From Gallaecimonas xiamenensis 3-C-1 (lineage in GTDB: Bacteria > Pseudomonadota > Gammaproteobacteria > Enterobacterales > Gallaecimonadaceae): a DNA stretch of 64,000 nt. The stretch's first letter is position 1, and every line of letters begins with the position of its first letter. Of the stretch, positions 30,536-39,081 are shown in pieces. The notes beneath the pieces are model-generated. The model searched no databases. It was not told where the DNA came from and was given only the letters and a program-made list of their open reading frames with translations. A program made the translations under genes and the position numbers. The stretch covers positions 1 through 64,000 of the forward strand of contig NZ_AMRI01000025.1 of the NCBI RefSeq assembly GCF_000299915.1, written 5' to 3'.

Positions 30536-31938
30536 ACCGCCCAGGACAATACCAGCCCAAGCGGCGGCCCCAGCTGTAGGCTAAGGGCTTCGGCAAAGCT
30601 TTCGGCTTGCGGGTGGTTGGCCCTTGGCAGGTACATCAGCAGCCGGGCACCGTCGCCCCTGGCCAGGATGTCTCCGGCCAGGCACTCGCGCTTGAGGCGC
30701 TCGGCCAGGGCCTTGAAGGCCTTGTCGCCGCTGTCAAAGCCCTGGGCCAGGTTCAAGGAACGCAGGTTATCCACGTGCACCATCAGCAGCCAGGCGTCCT
30801 GTTCGTTCCTGTCCATCAGCCGGCACAGGCGGGCCCGGGTGGGCAGGCCGGTGATGGAGTCATGCTCCAGGCGGTGTTCCAGGCGGGCCAGGCGGGCCAT
30901 GTTGCGCTGCAGCCGGCCCTGGGCCAGGCGCCAGCGCCAGGACAAGAGCCCAAGGGCGCTAAGGGCCAGTGCCAGGGCCAGCCAGGGCAACCAGTGCCAA
31001 CTGGCCGGGGCGGCCGGCTGGTAGAGGAAGGTGCTGATGTCGTCGACCTTGGGGATTTGGCCAATTGCGGCCAGTTCATCGGCGATCAGCCGCCAACGCC
31101 TGGGGTTCATGTGCCCAATGCTCACCAGGTCCGGCATGATCAATTGGCGGGCAGTGTCCAATTCGAAGCGCATATGGCCCTGGGACTTGCCGATGCTGTA
31201 GTGCTGGTTGATGAGATCCAGGGTTTCCTGGGGGTGGTCCAGGGCGTAGGCCCAGCCCCTCAAAGAGGCACGGCGAAAGGCGGCCACCTGGTCCGGGTGG
31301 GCCTTGAGGTAGTCCTGGTTGGTAAAGAGGATGTCGGAGTAAAAATCCATGCCCAGGGAGCGGGGGTCGAGGATCAGGTAGGGGAGCCCCAGCTTGTCCA
31401 ACTGGTAAGGCTCGTTGGTCAGGTAGGCGTTGAAGGCGTCCACCTTGCCGGAGATAAAGTCCTGGATGTCGGTGGAGGTGTCGACCCGGCTCAGCTGCTC
31501 CGGGCTGATGCCGGCCTTGTTGAGCATGGCGATGATCTCCGGGTCTAGGCCGCCGGGAAAAAACATCACCTTGTGGCCCACCAGATCCCGCACCGTCTTG
31601 ATGCCCTTGTCGGTGCGTGCCACCAGCACCGAAGGGGAATGCTGGTAGATGGCGGCCAGGGCCACGAAGGGATAGCCTTCGGCCCAGAAGCTCAGTACCT
31701 CCATATTGCCGACCCCGAACTGGGCCCGCCCTTCCTGCACTTCTATCACCGGAAAGCGGTTGGCATTGCCCTCGCGAATGGCTACATCCAGCCCTTCGTC
31801 CTTGTAAAACCCCTTGTGCAGGGCCACGTAATAGCCGGCGAATTGAGGCTGATGGTGCCAACGCAGTTGCAGGGTGATGGGATCGGCGGCCAGGGCGAAG
31901 CTGAAGAGAAGGGCGAGGGCAGCGGCCAGTCGCAGCAT
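30451..31938 (-). CDS. Periplasmic NMT1/THI5-like sensor protein with degenerate GGDEF domain
   Basis: 495 residues from the ATG at 31936-31938, which has AAGGA at good spacing; an ATG six codons upstream lacks this. Order: signal peptide, NMT1/THI5-like substrate-binding domain (about 20-300; LQLRWHHQPQFAGYYVALHKGFY), a transmembrane helix (about 320-340), then a GGDEF-like domain starting HDSITGLPTRARL. The active-site loop reads ARGDGARLLMYLP instead of RxGGDEF, so diguanylate cyclase activity is not expected. It may bind a ligand and signal by interaction, or be decaying. It interrupts the trmO-proS order. Its ribosome-binding site lies in a hairpin and its 3' end is duplicated. Confidence 0.85.
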   Translation of the reverse strand: MLRLAAALALLFSFALAADPITLQLRWHHQPQFAGYYVALHKGFYKDEGLDVAIREGNANRFPVIEVQEGRAQFGVGNMEVLSFWAEGYPFVALAAIYQHSPSVLVARTDKGIKTVRDLVGHKVMFFPGGLDPEIIAMLNKAGISPEQLSRVDTSTDIQDFISGKVDAFNAYLTNEPYQLDKLGLPYLILDPRSLGMDFYSDILFTNQDYLKAHPDQVAAFRRASLRGWAYALDHPQETLDLINQHYSIGKSQGHMRFELDTARQLIMPDLVSIGHMNPRRWRLIADELAAIGQIPKVDDISTFLYQPAAPASWHWLPWLALALALSALGLLSWRWRLAQGRLQRNMARLARLEHRLEHDSITGLPTRARLCRLMDRNEQDAWLLMVHVDNLRSLNLAQGFDSGDKAFKALAERLKRECLAGDILARGDGARLLMYLPRANHPQAESFAEALSLQLGPPLGLVLSWAVLPVQPGSNATQLLAPLEEHRMGRHPGF

Positions 31939-31945
31939 GGAGAGT

Positions 31946-31984
31946 CCTTGAACCATAGAGGCGTGAAGCCACTATGGTTCAAGG
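31946..31984 (-). promoter_or_regulatory. Hairpin covering the Shine-Dalgarno sequence of the sensor gene
   Basis: A perfect 13-bp inverted repeat (CCTTGAACCATAG at 31946-31958, its complement at 31972-31984) continues past one A-A mismatch with GGC/GCC and a five-base loop. On the minus strand its 3' arm ends in AAGG, the Shine-Dalgarno of the gene starting at 31938. Folding would block initiation. No T-run follows, so it is not a standard terminator for trmO. Confidence 0.65.
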
Positions 31985-31987
31985 TCT

Positions 31988-32683
31988 TCACTGAGTAAAG
32001 CCTTGGATATCCAAGACTTGCACCTGATCGTCTTTGACCTGAAAACGCACATTGAGGCCAGAGAGCTTGACCCCGTAGGCCTTGTCGTCGGCTTGGCCCT
32101 TGCGGTAGGCCGGCCTGGGGTCCTGGGCCAGTACGTCGCTGATAAAGTCCTGCAATTCTTCCTTGCCGGCCTGGGCCAGGGCGGCAAGGGCCTCTGGGGT
32201 CCAGCTTACCGCCAATACCTTGGGCGCCTCGGGTGCATAACCGCCCTTGGCGTCGGCCAGGGCGTCGGCGTAGGGCAGATAGGGCTTGATGTCGAGGATG
32301 GGGGTGCCGTCCACCAGGTCCAGCCCCCCCAGGGTCAGCACCCCGGCCTGGGCATCCACGGCTTTAAGTTCCACCACCGACAGCCCTATGGGGTTGGGCC
32401 TGAAGGTGGAGCGGCTGGCAAAAACCCCGGTCTTGGCGTTGCCCCCCAGGCGCGGTGGCCGCACCAGGGGCTGCCAGCCCCGCTCCAGGTGTTCGTGGAA
32501 CACGAATACCAACCACAGATGGGAGAAGGCCTCGATGCCGCGCAGGGCCTCACCCCGGTAGGGGGCTTCCAGCACCAGGGACGCCTCTGCTGAGGCGACC
32601 AGCCCAGGCTGGCGGGGCACGGCGAATTTCTCGGCGTAGGGGCTGGCGATATGGCCTATGGCCTCGAATGAAAAGGCGCCCAT
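31988..32683 (-). CDS. trmO: tRNA (N6-threonylcarbamoyladenosine(37)-N6)-methyltransferase
   Basis: Methylates t6A37 in some tRNAs using SAM. The 231-residue protein has the TrmO (formerly TsaA/YaeB) beta-barrel motifs: AIGHIASPYAEKFAVPRQPG, FSHLWLVFVFH, GVFASRSTFRPNPIGLSVV and LVDGTPILDIKPYLPYAD, plus a C-terminal domain. ATG at 32681-32683 overlaps the rcsF stop (TGATG); a longer in-frame start inside rcsF is rejected. rcsF-trmO is the same pairing as in E. coli. Confidence 0.95.
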   Translation of the reverse strand: MGAFSFEAIGHIASPYAEKFAVPRQPGLVASAEASLVLEAPYRGEALRGIEAFSHLWLVFVFHEHLERGWQPLVRPPRLGGNAKTGVFASRSTFRPNPIGLSVVELKAVDAQAGVLTLGGLDLVDGTPILDIKPYLPYADALADAKGGYAPEAPKVLAVSWTPEALAALAQAGKEELQDFISDVLAQDPRPAYRKGQADDKAYGVKLSGLNVRFQVKDDQVQVLDIQGFTQ

Positions 32684-33072
32684 CAGGGCGCCTCCATTTT
32701 GATGGCCTGAGCCTGGCAAATGGCCTGGGTGAGGCAGCCGGGGGCGGCGTCCTCCCCGCCCAGGGTCAGGCATTGGCGAACCACTATGGCGTTGGCCCCA
32801 AGGGCAGCCGCCTTGGCACGGGCGTCGGTGCGGGCGTCGCCGATTTGCGCCGGCCGCTCGTTGGCTGCCTCCTGGCAGGCTTCACCGCTGACCATGCCCA
32901 GTACCCGGTAAGGCTGGCCTGCCAGGGCGTCACTGCTCAGCACCTGAACCTGGCCCGGGGCGAAGTAACCTTCGATACGGGATTGGTCGAGGTTAGTGTT
33001 GACCTGGTAGTCGGTGGCGCAGCCGCCGAGCAGCAGGGCCAGCAGCAGCGGCTGCGACAGGCCTTTGTTCAT
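32683..33072 (-). CDS. rcsF: Outer membrane lipoprotein RcsF
   Basis: Stress sensor that activates the Rcs phosphorelay in enterics. The 129-residue precursor has a lipobox (LLLGGC, Cys18) and the RcsF domain: GQPYRVLGMVSGEACQ, then ALGANAIVVRQC, APGC and QAIC. These give the four conserved cysteines that form two disulfides. It is shorter than E. coli RcsF between lipobox and domain. The rest of the Rcs system is not in this window, so its role here is open. Confidence 0.92.
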   Translation of the reverse strand: MNKGLSQPLLLALLLGGCATDYQVNTNLDQSRIEGYFAPGQVQVLSSDALAGQPYRVLGMVSGEACQEAANERPAQIGDARTDARAKAAALGANAIVVRQCLTLGGEDAAPGCLTQAICQAQAIKMEAP

Positions 33073-33075
33073 TCC

Positions 33076-34305
33076 TTACTGTCCTTTCTGTTGGTACTTG
33101 CGGTACAGGCGTTTTTGGCGATTATCCAGATCCACGGCCGCGCCGTCGATATAAAGCGCCTTGACGCTGACCCCGCCGTAATCGAACAGGGGATGGTCGG
33201 TGAGCAGCAGGGTGGCGCTGCGGCCTACCGCCAGGTCGCCGTACTGCTTGCCGATACCCAACAGGTTCGCCGGCACCTGGGTCACCGAGGCCAAGGCCTT
33301 TTGCGGGTCCAGGCCCCAGGCCATGGCCTGGCCTACGGCAAAGGGCAGGTCCCGGGACGACCAGGAGCTGGGCAGGGCGATGGCCACTTCTACCCCGGCC
33401 TTGTCGAGGATGCCGGCCAGGGCAAAGGCCTCGTCGTAGGGGGCATCGTCACTGGACGGCAAGCCTTGGGGGCTGGTCACCACCACAGCCACCTGGCGGC
33501 GGGCCAGGTCCTTGGCGTAGGTTTCGGCGCCACGGCCGCCCACCAGGGTCCACTTGAGGCCGAAACGGTCACCAAAGCGCAGGATCTGGTGGATGGCGGC
33601 GCCGCCATCGGCATGGATAAAGAGGGGGATGCGTTTTTCCATCACCCCGGTCATGGCTTCCAGGTTGGCGTCCAGCAGCTGCTGTTCACTGTCGGAACGG
33701 CGCTGGCGATAGGCTTCGGCGTCGGCGAAGTAGTTTTCCAACTTTTCGCGGGCCTGTTCGTCGCCCACCTCTGGCCAGTAGAGGTGCATGCCGGTGTCTT
33801 CACGGGCCATCATGTCCCGGCGGTTCCAGCCGTCCAGGCGCATGACGGCAGAGCGGCCGGCCACCAAGCCGCCCTGGGGGGCCACTTCCACCAGGGCTAC
33901 ACCGTTGGAGCGCACCGTCGGCAGCAGCTCGGAGTCGGCGTTAAAGGCGGTCTCGGCTGCCACTTCCGGGGTAAAGGTGCCCACTTCTTCCACGTCGTTG
34001 GTAGAGCGCACCGCTTCGATTTCCGACAGGCCCAAGTAGGTGGACAGGCCTATCATGCCGGGGTAGAGGTGCTTGCCGCTGGCGTCTATTACCTGGGTAC
34101 CGACCGGGGCCTTGAGATCGGCGCCAATGGCGGTGATAAGGCCTTTTTCAAAGAGCAGATCAGTGTTGGCCAGGGCGCCGTTTTGGACGCTGTGCACCGT
34201 GGCACCCTTGATCAGGACAGGGGCGCTTTGGGGCTTGCCGGGCAGCATGTCGTTGGCCAGGGCCGGCTGGGCAACAAGCAACAGGGCAGCTATCAATGAA
34301 CGCAT
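33076..34305 (-). CDS. Secreted amidohydrolase-like protein, probably inactive
   Basis: 409 residues with a signal peptide (about 1-18). It has the amidohydrolase frame: N-terminal beta-sandwich (KGATVHSVQNGAL, GLITAIGADL, YPGMIGLSTYLG) and a C-terminal return to it (LAVGRSATLLLTDHPLF). The HxH expected after YPGMI is absent, and the later His and Asp ligands also seem lost (WTLVGGRGAE; ALPSSWSSRDLP). It is therefore likely non-catalytic and may partner the upstream 1000-residue protein, whose stop overlaps its start by one base (TAATG). Confidence 0.82.
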   Translation of the reverse strand: MRSLIAALLLVAQPALANDMLPGKPQSAPVLIKGATVHSVQNGALANTDLLFEKGLITAIGADLKAPVGTQVIDASGKHLYPGMIGLSTYLGLSEIEAVRSTNDVEEVGTFTPEVAAETAFNADSELLPTVRSNGVALVEVAPQGGLVAGRSAVMRLDGWNRRDMMAREDTGMHLYWPEVGDEQAREKLENYFADAEAYRQRRSDSEQQLLDANLEAMTGVMEKRIPLFIHADGGAAIHQILRFGDRFGLKWTLVGGRGAETYAKDLARRQVAVVVTSPQGLPSSDDAPYDEAFALAGILDKAGVEVAIALPSSWSSRDLPFAVGQAMAWGLDPQKALASVTQVPANLLGIGKQYGDLAVGRSATLLLTDHPLFDYGGVSVKALYIDGAAVDLDNRQKRLYRKYQQKGQ

Positions 34306-37300
34306 TACATTTCCTCCAGATGGCTGTCCATGTCTTCACAGTGCCAATGCACTACGGCAGGGCGGTAGCCTTTGCGGTCCTCTGCCGGCGTTTCGCCGCT
34401 GTTGAGGATCTTGTTGATTAGGGCTGCTTTCTCGGCCTTGATGGCGCTGCGTTCCACCAGATCCTGCTTGCGGTCAAAGTAGCGTTTGCCGTCCACCCAG
34501 GTCGCCTGGACCCGGGCCCGGGCCGACAGGGGGTTGGCGTCCCACAGCACCAGGTCGGCGGCCTTGCCTTCCTTGATGGAGCCGGTGTACTGGTCAATCT
34601 TGAGCTGCTTGGCCGGGTTGATGGTGGCCATCTTCCAGGCTTCTTCCGGGCTCATGCCGCAATAGGCCATGGACTTGGCCGCTTCCAGGTTCAGGCGGCG
34701 GATCAAGTCTTCCGAGTCGGAATTGATGGAGGTCAGTACCCCTTTGTCGTGCATCAGGCAGGCGTTTTGGGCGATGGCGTCATAGACCTCGAACTTGTAG
34801 GCCCACCAGTCGGCGAAGGTGGACGCCGAGGCGCCATGGGCCTTCATTTCGTCGGCCACCTTGTAGCCTTCGAGGATGTGGGTGAAGGTCTGGATCCGAA
34901 AATCGAACTCTTCCGCCACTTCCATCAGCGCCAGGATCTCCGAGGCCACATAGGAGTGGGCGTGGACGAAGCGCTCCTTGTTCATGATCTCCACCAGGGC
35001 GTCCAGGCGGTAGTCACGGCGTGGCGGCAGCACTTCGCTGCGGTTGCGCCTGGACAGCAGATCGTAGCCGGTGCGGGCTTCCTGGTACTCGCGGGCGGTT
35101 TGGAAAGCGTCGGCAACCAGGCTCTTGACCCCCATGCGGGTCTGGGGATAACGCACCGTAAAGGCATCCCCCCAGTTGGACTGCTTGACGTTTTCCCCCA
35201 GGGCGAACTTGATGGAAGCCGGGGCCTCCTTGAACTTCATGTCCTCGGCGGTTTCGCCCCAGCGCAGCTTGATCATCTGGGCCTGACCCCCTATGGGGTT
35301 GGCCGAACCGTGCAGCAGCTGGGCACTGGTGGTGCCGCCGGCCAGGGCGCGGTAGACGCTGACGTCGTTGGGATTGATCACATCACCGATACGCACTTCC
35401 GAGGTCACGGCGTTGGCAAATTCGTTGACGCCGCCGCTGATGGCGATATGGCTGTGTTCGTCGATGATGCCGGCGGTCAGGTGCAGGCCGGTGGCGTCTA
35501 TCACCTGGTAGCCGCGCGGCGTGGAGAGATCCTTGCCTATCTTCTCGATGACGCCGTCTTCCACCAGCACATCGCTGTGCTCGAGGATGCCGTCCTTTTC
35601 AGAGGTCCAGACGGTGGCGTTCTTGAAGTGCAGTTTTTCCTGTTTGGGGTGGGCGGCCAGGCCATAGGCCTGGTTGGGGAAAGTGACCCGGCTGACCAGT
35701 TCCTGTTCGCCGTTTTCTTCCGCTTTTTCATCTTCGGCGGCCTTGGTGCTCACCACCAGGTTCTGCCAGGCGCCCCCTTGGAAAGAGGCCAGTTGCGGCG
35801 CCTTGGCGCTGCCCGACAACAGCCAGTAATGGCTGCCGGCCTCGTCAACCCAGCGCAGCTGCAGGTGCTGGTCTTCAAACTGGCTGGACAGCTTGTCTAC
35901 CGCTTTGTCGCCAAGGCTCAGGCTGGCACCGCCGTCGGCTTTGACCGACAAGCTGTAGCCCCCCGCCACCTGATAGTCGCCCCAGAGGGCGGCCTGGCTC
36001 AGGGGAACTTGGCTGTGAGGCTGGCCTTGGGTCCAGGTGGACAGCACCTTGCCGTCCTTGAACAGGTTGCCGGAGGCCAGCACGAAGTCGGCCATCATGC
36101 CGGGCTTGAGTTGGCCGGCAATGGTGTCGATACCACTGACCTTGGCCGGCACCGTGGTGAGGGCGGCCAGGGCCTTGTCTTCACTCAGGCCGGCTTCAAT
36201 GGCCTTTTTCAAGGCTGGCCAGATGGAGCCTTCCAGGCCGTGGCGGGTAAAGGCGATAGCCACGCCTTTGTCGCTCAGGGCCGCCGCGCTGCTGGGGGCC
36301 CTTTCCCAATGACGCAGATCCGCCAGTTGCGCCCGCTCCAGATCCGCTTCACTGGTGACCTTGGGGGGCTTGGGGAAATTGAGCGGCAACACCACGGTGT
36401 TGGTGGCCTTGGCCACTTCGTCGGCGCGGTCGTATTCGAAGTTGGAGCCCAGGTAGACGGGGTTTAGGCCAAACCCCTTGAACAGGGTAGCGGCGCTTAG
36501 CAGCTCGTCTTCGTGGCGGGTGGCCAGCAGTACCCCTTGGCTCTTAAGGTTGCCAAGGGCGGCCAGGTCGGCGTTGGCTTCCAGTTCGGCCTTGGCGGCC
36601 TCGTGGCTCTGGGCCTCTTTGTACCAGGCGGCATCCGACAGGGTCTGGCGCACCAGGGCCATGGCCCCCATCAGGGAGCTGGGGTAGGCCTGGGGGGAGC
36701 TGCCCTTGTCAAAGGCCATGAACTGGCGGCCGCTGTCTTTATAGATCAGCTGGTTGCTGGGCAGGTCCGCCAGGGAAAGAGACACGCTGTAACCTTGGAA
36801 AACGCCGTCGAGGCGGGCGCTGGCCAGGCTGGTAAAGCCGTCTTCCAGGTAGGGTTTGGCCGCTTCGCTATCGGCCTTGGCCTCACCGCGCCAGACCTTG
36901 GCACCATGGATGGCGGCATTGGGGGCGGTGGCACCGGCCCTGGGCCAGGCGTAATGAGGCACGTCGTCATTGACTGGGCCATAGGCCTTGTCCGGCAGGC
37001 CGTAATTGGAATAGGGGTCAACAAAACCCGGGTAAATCCAGGCGCCTTGGGTGTCTATTACCCGGGCCCCACTGGGCACCTTGCCGCCCACCGACAGGAT
37101 GCGCCCGTCCTTGATCACCAAGGTGGCGTCTTCACGTTTTTCCCCTGGGGCTGTTACCAGGGTAGCGTGGGTCAAGGCCAGGGTCTGGCCCGGCTTAGAG
37201 TAGAGGCCGTGCGGGTCTGCGGTCTGGATTTGGCTGCCATGAGACAGGAAGGGCAGGAGCGCACTGGCGAGAACAGACAGTTGTACTGTCTTTTTCCTTG

Positions 37301-37307
37301 CCGTCAT
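34305..37307 (-). CDS. Secreted two-domain amidohydrolase
   Basis: 1000 residues with a signal peptide (about 1-24). Two amidohydrolase modules lie in tandem. The N-terminal one (about 35-460) has YPGFVDPYSNYG where HxH is expected and looks inactive. The C-terminal one (about 560-975) keeps IIDEHSHIA (His618, His620), FVHAHSYVA, FTHILEGYK and INSDSED, so it should bind metal. A Glu/Lys-rich stretch (KAAEDEKAEENGEQ) joins them. It forms an operon with the 409-residue protein. The substrate is unknown; a periplasmic cyclic amide or imidazolone-type compound is plausible. Confidence 0.87.
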   Translation of the reverse strand: MTARKKTVQLSVLASALLPFLSHGSQIQTADPHGLYSKPGQTLALTHATLVTAPGEKREDATLVIKDGRILSVGGKVPSGARVIDTQGAWIYPGFVDPYSNYGLPDKAYGPVNDDVPHYAWPRAGATAPNAAIHGAKVWRGEAKADSEAAKPYLEDGFTSLASARLDGVFQGYSVSLSLADLPSNQLIYKDSGRQFMAFDKGSSPQAYPSSLMGAMALVRQTLSDAAWYKEAQSHEAAKAELEANADLAALGNLKSQGVLLATRHEDELLSAATLFKGFGLNPVYLGSNFEYDRADEVAKATNTVVLPLNFPKPPKVTSEADLERAQLADLRHWERAPSSAAALSDKGVAIAFTRHGLEGSIWPALKKAIEAGLSEDKALAALTTVPAKVSGIDTIAGQLKPGMMADFVLASGNLFKDGKVLSTWTQGQPHSQVPLSQAALWGDYQVAGGYSLSVKADGGASLSLGDKAVDKLSSQFEDQHLQLRWVDEAGSHYWLLSGSAKAPQLASFQGGAWQNLVVSTKAAEDEKAEENGEQELVSRVTFPNQAYGLAAHPKQEKLHFKNATVWTSEKDGILEHSDVLVEDGVIEKIGKDLSTPRGYQVIDATGLHLTAGIIDEHSHIAISGGVNEFANAVTSEVRIGDVINPNDVSVYRALAGGTTSAQLLHGSANPIGGQAQMIKLRWGETAEDMKFKEAPASIKFALGENVKQSNWGDAFTVRYPQTRMGVKSLVADAFQTAREYQEARTGYDLLSRRNRSEVLPPRRDYRLDALVEIMNKERFVHAHSYVASEILALMEVAEEFDFRIQTFTHILEGYKVADEMKAHGASASTFADWWAYKFEVYDAIAQNACLMHDKGVLTSINSDSEDLIRRLNLEAAKSMAYCGMSPEEAWKMATINPAKQLKIDQYTGSIKEGKAADLVLWDANPLSARARVQATWVDGKRYFDRKQDLVERSAIKAEKAALINKILNSGETPAEDRKGYRPAVVHWHCEDMDSHLEEM

Positions 37308-37418
37308 TGGAGTTTCCCTTTTGGTTTTATTAGCACCATCTCAACACAGGGATCACGGCGGCGCAACGGCCTGCCGACCAACCGCTGTTAAGACAGGAAC
37401 AAGCGAAAGGGCTGCCTT

Positions 37419-37880
37419 TTAGCGGGGGGGCTGGCTCAGGTGCTGGCGCAGGAAATGGTCGAGCTGGCGCAGTTCATCATCGTTGGCATTGCCGTAATAG
37501 GCCTGGAAGCAGACCTTGGAACCGTCCCGGCATTGCAGATTGAGCTGAGTGTGCTTGAGGGTTTGCTGGGGCTGGATGCTGACTATCTTGTCCAGGGCCA
37601 GGGCCTCAAGGCGGCGGCTGTTGACGGCCTTGAACTGGAGCTGGCCCTGCTGCACCACCAGGAATTCTTCGGCGGGGTTGTTGAGCACCCAGTAGACCAG
37701 GGCGGCGGATACGCCGGCACCCAACAGGGGTAACCAGTCCGGCAAGCCCATCAGGGGCAATAATAGCGACAGCAGGGTTATGCCGATGGCCAGCCCCAGG
37801 ATCTGTACGCTCAAGGGGCGAGGGCGATGCAGGCTATGTCTGGCAGTCGCGTTCATTTGGACGTCTTTGCTTCCATGCAT
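37419..37880 (-). CDS. Small membrane protein of unknown function
   Basis: 153 residues: a short basic N-terminus, two adjacent hydrophobic helices (about 26-65) and a C-terminal soluble part (about 70-153) that looks like a small beta-rich, PH-like domain (EEFLVVQQGQLQFKAV, ALALDKIVSIQPQQTLKHTQLNL). The start is uncertain: ATG at residue 1 lacks a clear Shine-Dalgarno, and the ATG at residue 9 (37856) is an alternative. It lies downstream of the LysR gene on the same strand, 73 bp away. I do not recognise the family with confidence. Confidence 0.6.
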   Translation of the reverse strand: MHGSKDVQMNATARHSLHRPRPLSVQILGLAIGITLLSLLLPLMGLPDWLPLLGAGVSAALVYWVLNNPAEEFLVVQQGQLQFKAVNSRRLEALALDKIVSIQPQQTLKHTQLNLQCRDGSKVCFQAYYGNANDDELRQLDHFLRQHLSQPPR

Positions 37881-37953
37881 GGTGCCACAGTGTGTCCCAG
37901 CCCCTGCGGTGGTGCAAGGGTTTTCTCTGCAAATTCACCGTATAAACAATTGC

Positions 37954-38856
37954 TTAATCTTCGACCTCTGGGAGCCCGTGCAAGGCCATAATATTGTTGG
38001 CCAGCAGCCGGGTGCCGGGGCCTATCTGGTCCGGATCCGGAATCACCAGGTTAAGGACACCGGCCCTGGTGCCGCCGTCTTTGATGCTGAGCAGCTTGAG
38101 GCTACCATCGGCCAATTCCGCTTCCACCCAATGGCGGGGCACCCAGATAAAGCCCATGCCGCCTTTGAGCACCGGCAGGGCGTCGGCAAAATGGCCGAAG
38201 GTCCAGCGGTTTTCCGCCTTGAGCCAGCCCTGGGTTTCCCTGGGCTTGTTGGCGGTATCGCGGATCACCAATTGCAGTTCCTGGGCCAGCTCGTCGGCGG
38301 CAATGGCCTTGGTGCGGCCGGCCAGGTGGTGGCTGTGGTGCACCACCGGCACCATTTCCACCGTCATCAGGGCCTGGCCCATAAAGCCCCTGGGGATAAT
38401 GCTGGTAATGGCGATATCCACCTTGCCGTCGAGGATCAGCTCTTCTGAACCGGTGATCACCGAGTTGTAGACCTGTAGCCGCGAGCCCCGGCTCAGGGGT
38501 TGGAAGCCTTCCAGCAGCTGTACCAGCAACGATTGGGGGTAGATGGATTCTACCGCCAGGCGGATCTCCGGCTCCCAGCCACATTCGATATTGCGGGCCA
38601 GGCTCTCCAAGGTCTCGACGGTGTCGGTCAGCACCCGGGAGCGGCGCAGCAGCACCTCGCCGGTGGGGGTCAGGAAGGCTTTGCGGCCTTTGACCTCCAG
38701 CAGGGCAACCCCCAACTGGTCCTGGAGCTTGGATACCGCATGGTTGAGTGACGACTGGCTTTTATTGAGGGCCGCCGCAGCCTGGGCGTAGCCGCCGTTG
38801 TCGACGACGGCCTGGAGCATGCGCCATTGTTCGAGGGTGGTCTTGGGCCTGTACAT
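37954..38856 (-). CDS. LysR-family transcriptional regulator
   Basis: 300 residues from ATG 38854-38856 (AGAGG upstream). The N-terminal winged helix-turn-helix (TTLEQWRMLQAVVDNGGYAQ, AAALNKSQSSLNHAVSKLQDQLG, about 5-65) is followed by an effector domain split in two subdomains (about 95-300). A longer in-frame start would add 24 residues without homology. The effector and targets are unknown; genes on the same strand downstream (the small membrane protein and the amidohydrolases) are candidates. Confidence 0.9.
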   Translation of the reverse strand: MYRPKTTLEQWRMLQAVVDNGGYAQAAAALNKSQSSLNHAVSKLQDQLGVALLEVKGRKAFLTPTGEVLLRRSRVLTDTVETLESLARNIECGWEPEIRLAVESIYPQSLLVQLLEGFQPLSRGSRLQVYNSVITGSEELILDGKVDIAITSIIPRGFMGQALMTVEMVPVVHHSHHLAGRTKAIAADELAQELQLVIRDTANKPRETQGWLKAENRWTFGHFADALPVLKGGMGFIWVPRHWVEAELADGSLKLLSIKDGGTRAGVLNLVIPDPDQIGPGTRLLANNIMALHGLPEVED

Positions 38857-39045
38857 GATTTGCCTCTTTCTGGGTTGCTGCCAGCTTGCCTGAAAATGGC
38901 CATTTTGGAAAACGGCGACTGGCCTCAACTTTTTTCGCGAAAACGTTTTCTTTTAAAAAAGGCTATGGCATAGTGCCTTCAGTGGCGAGCTAAGTGCCCG
39001 CCATTCCTCAAAAGCATGTTTGTTTATCAATCATCCTGTGAAGCC
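38857..39045. other. LysR upstream region with overlapping palindromes; possible short plus-strand transcript
   Basis: TTTTCGCGAAAA (38932-38943) overlaps the perfect palindrome GAAAACGTTTTC (38939-38950). The latter resembles a LacI/PurR-family operator (central CG flanked by AAA/TTT). A weak plus-strand -10 (CATAGT, 38969-38974) follows, and the strong terminator at 39046-39081 has a T7 run in the plus direction although no plus-strand gene precedes it. A ~105-nt small RNA is possible but unproven. Confidence 0.3.
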
Positions 39046-39081
39046 AAAACCCCGTAGGGATTTCCTACGGGGTCTTTTTTT
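39046..39081. terminator. Terminator of the six-gene operon, symmetrical
   Basis: A perfect 9-bp stem CCCCGTAGG/CCTACGGGG (39050-39058 and 39064-39072) has a five-base loop. It is flanked by AAAA on the left (the T-run for minus-strand transcripts) and TCTTTTTTT on the right (plus strand). On the minus strand it follows the stop codon of the last DUF3541-like gene at once. Confidence 0.9.

Noticed and set aside
30366-30596. 76-codon frame across the 85-bp repeat
   Set aside because: It arises because the repeat shifts frame; there is no start signal and the first part is a shadow of the sensor gene.
30451-31938. Active diguanylate cyclase
   Set aside because: The RxGGDEF loop is replaced by RGDGAR and the DxxFKxxN segment is altered, so cyclase activity is not supported.
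34749-36467. 572-codon plus-strand frame inside the 1000-residue amidohydrolase gene
   Set aside because: Shadow frame opposite clear amidohydrolase motifs.
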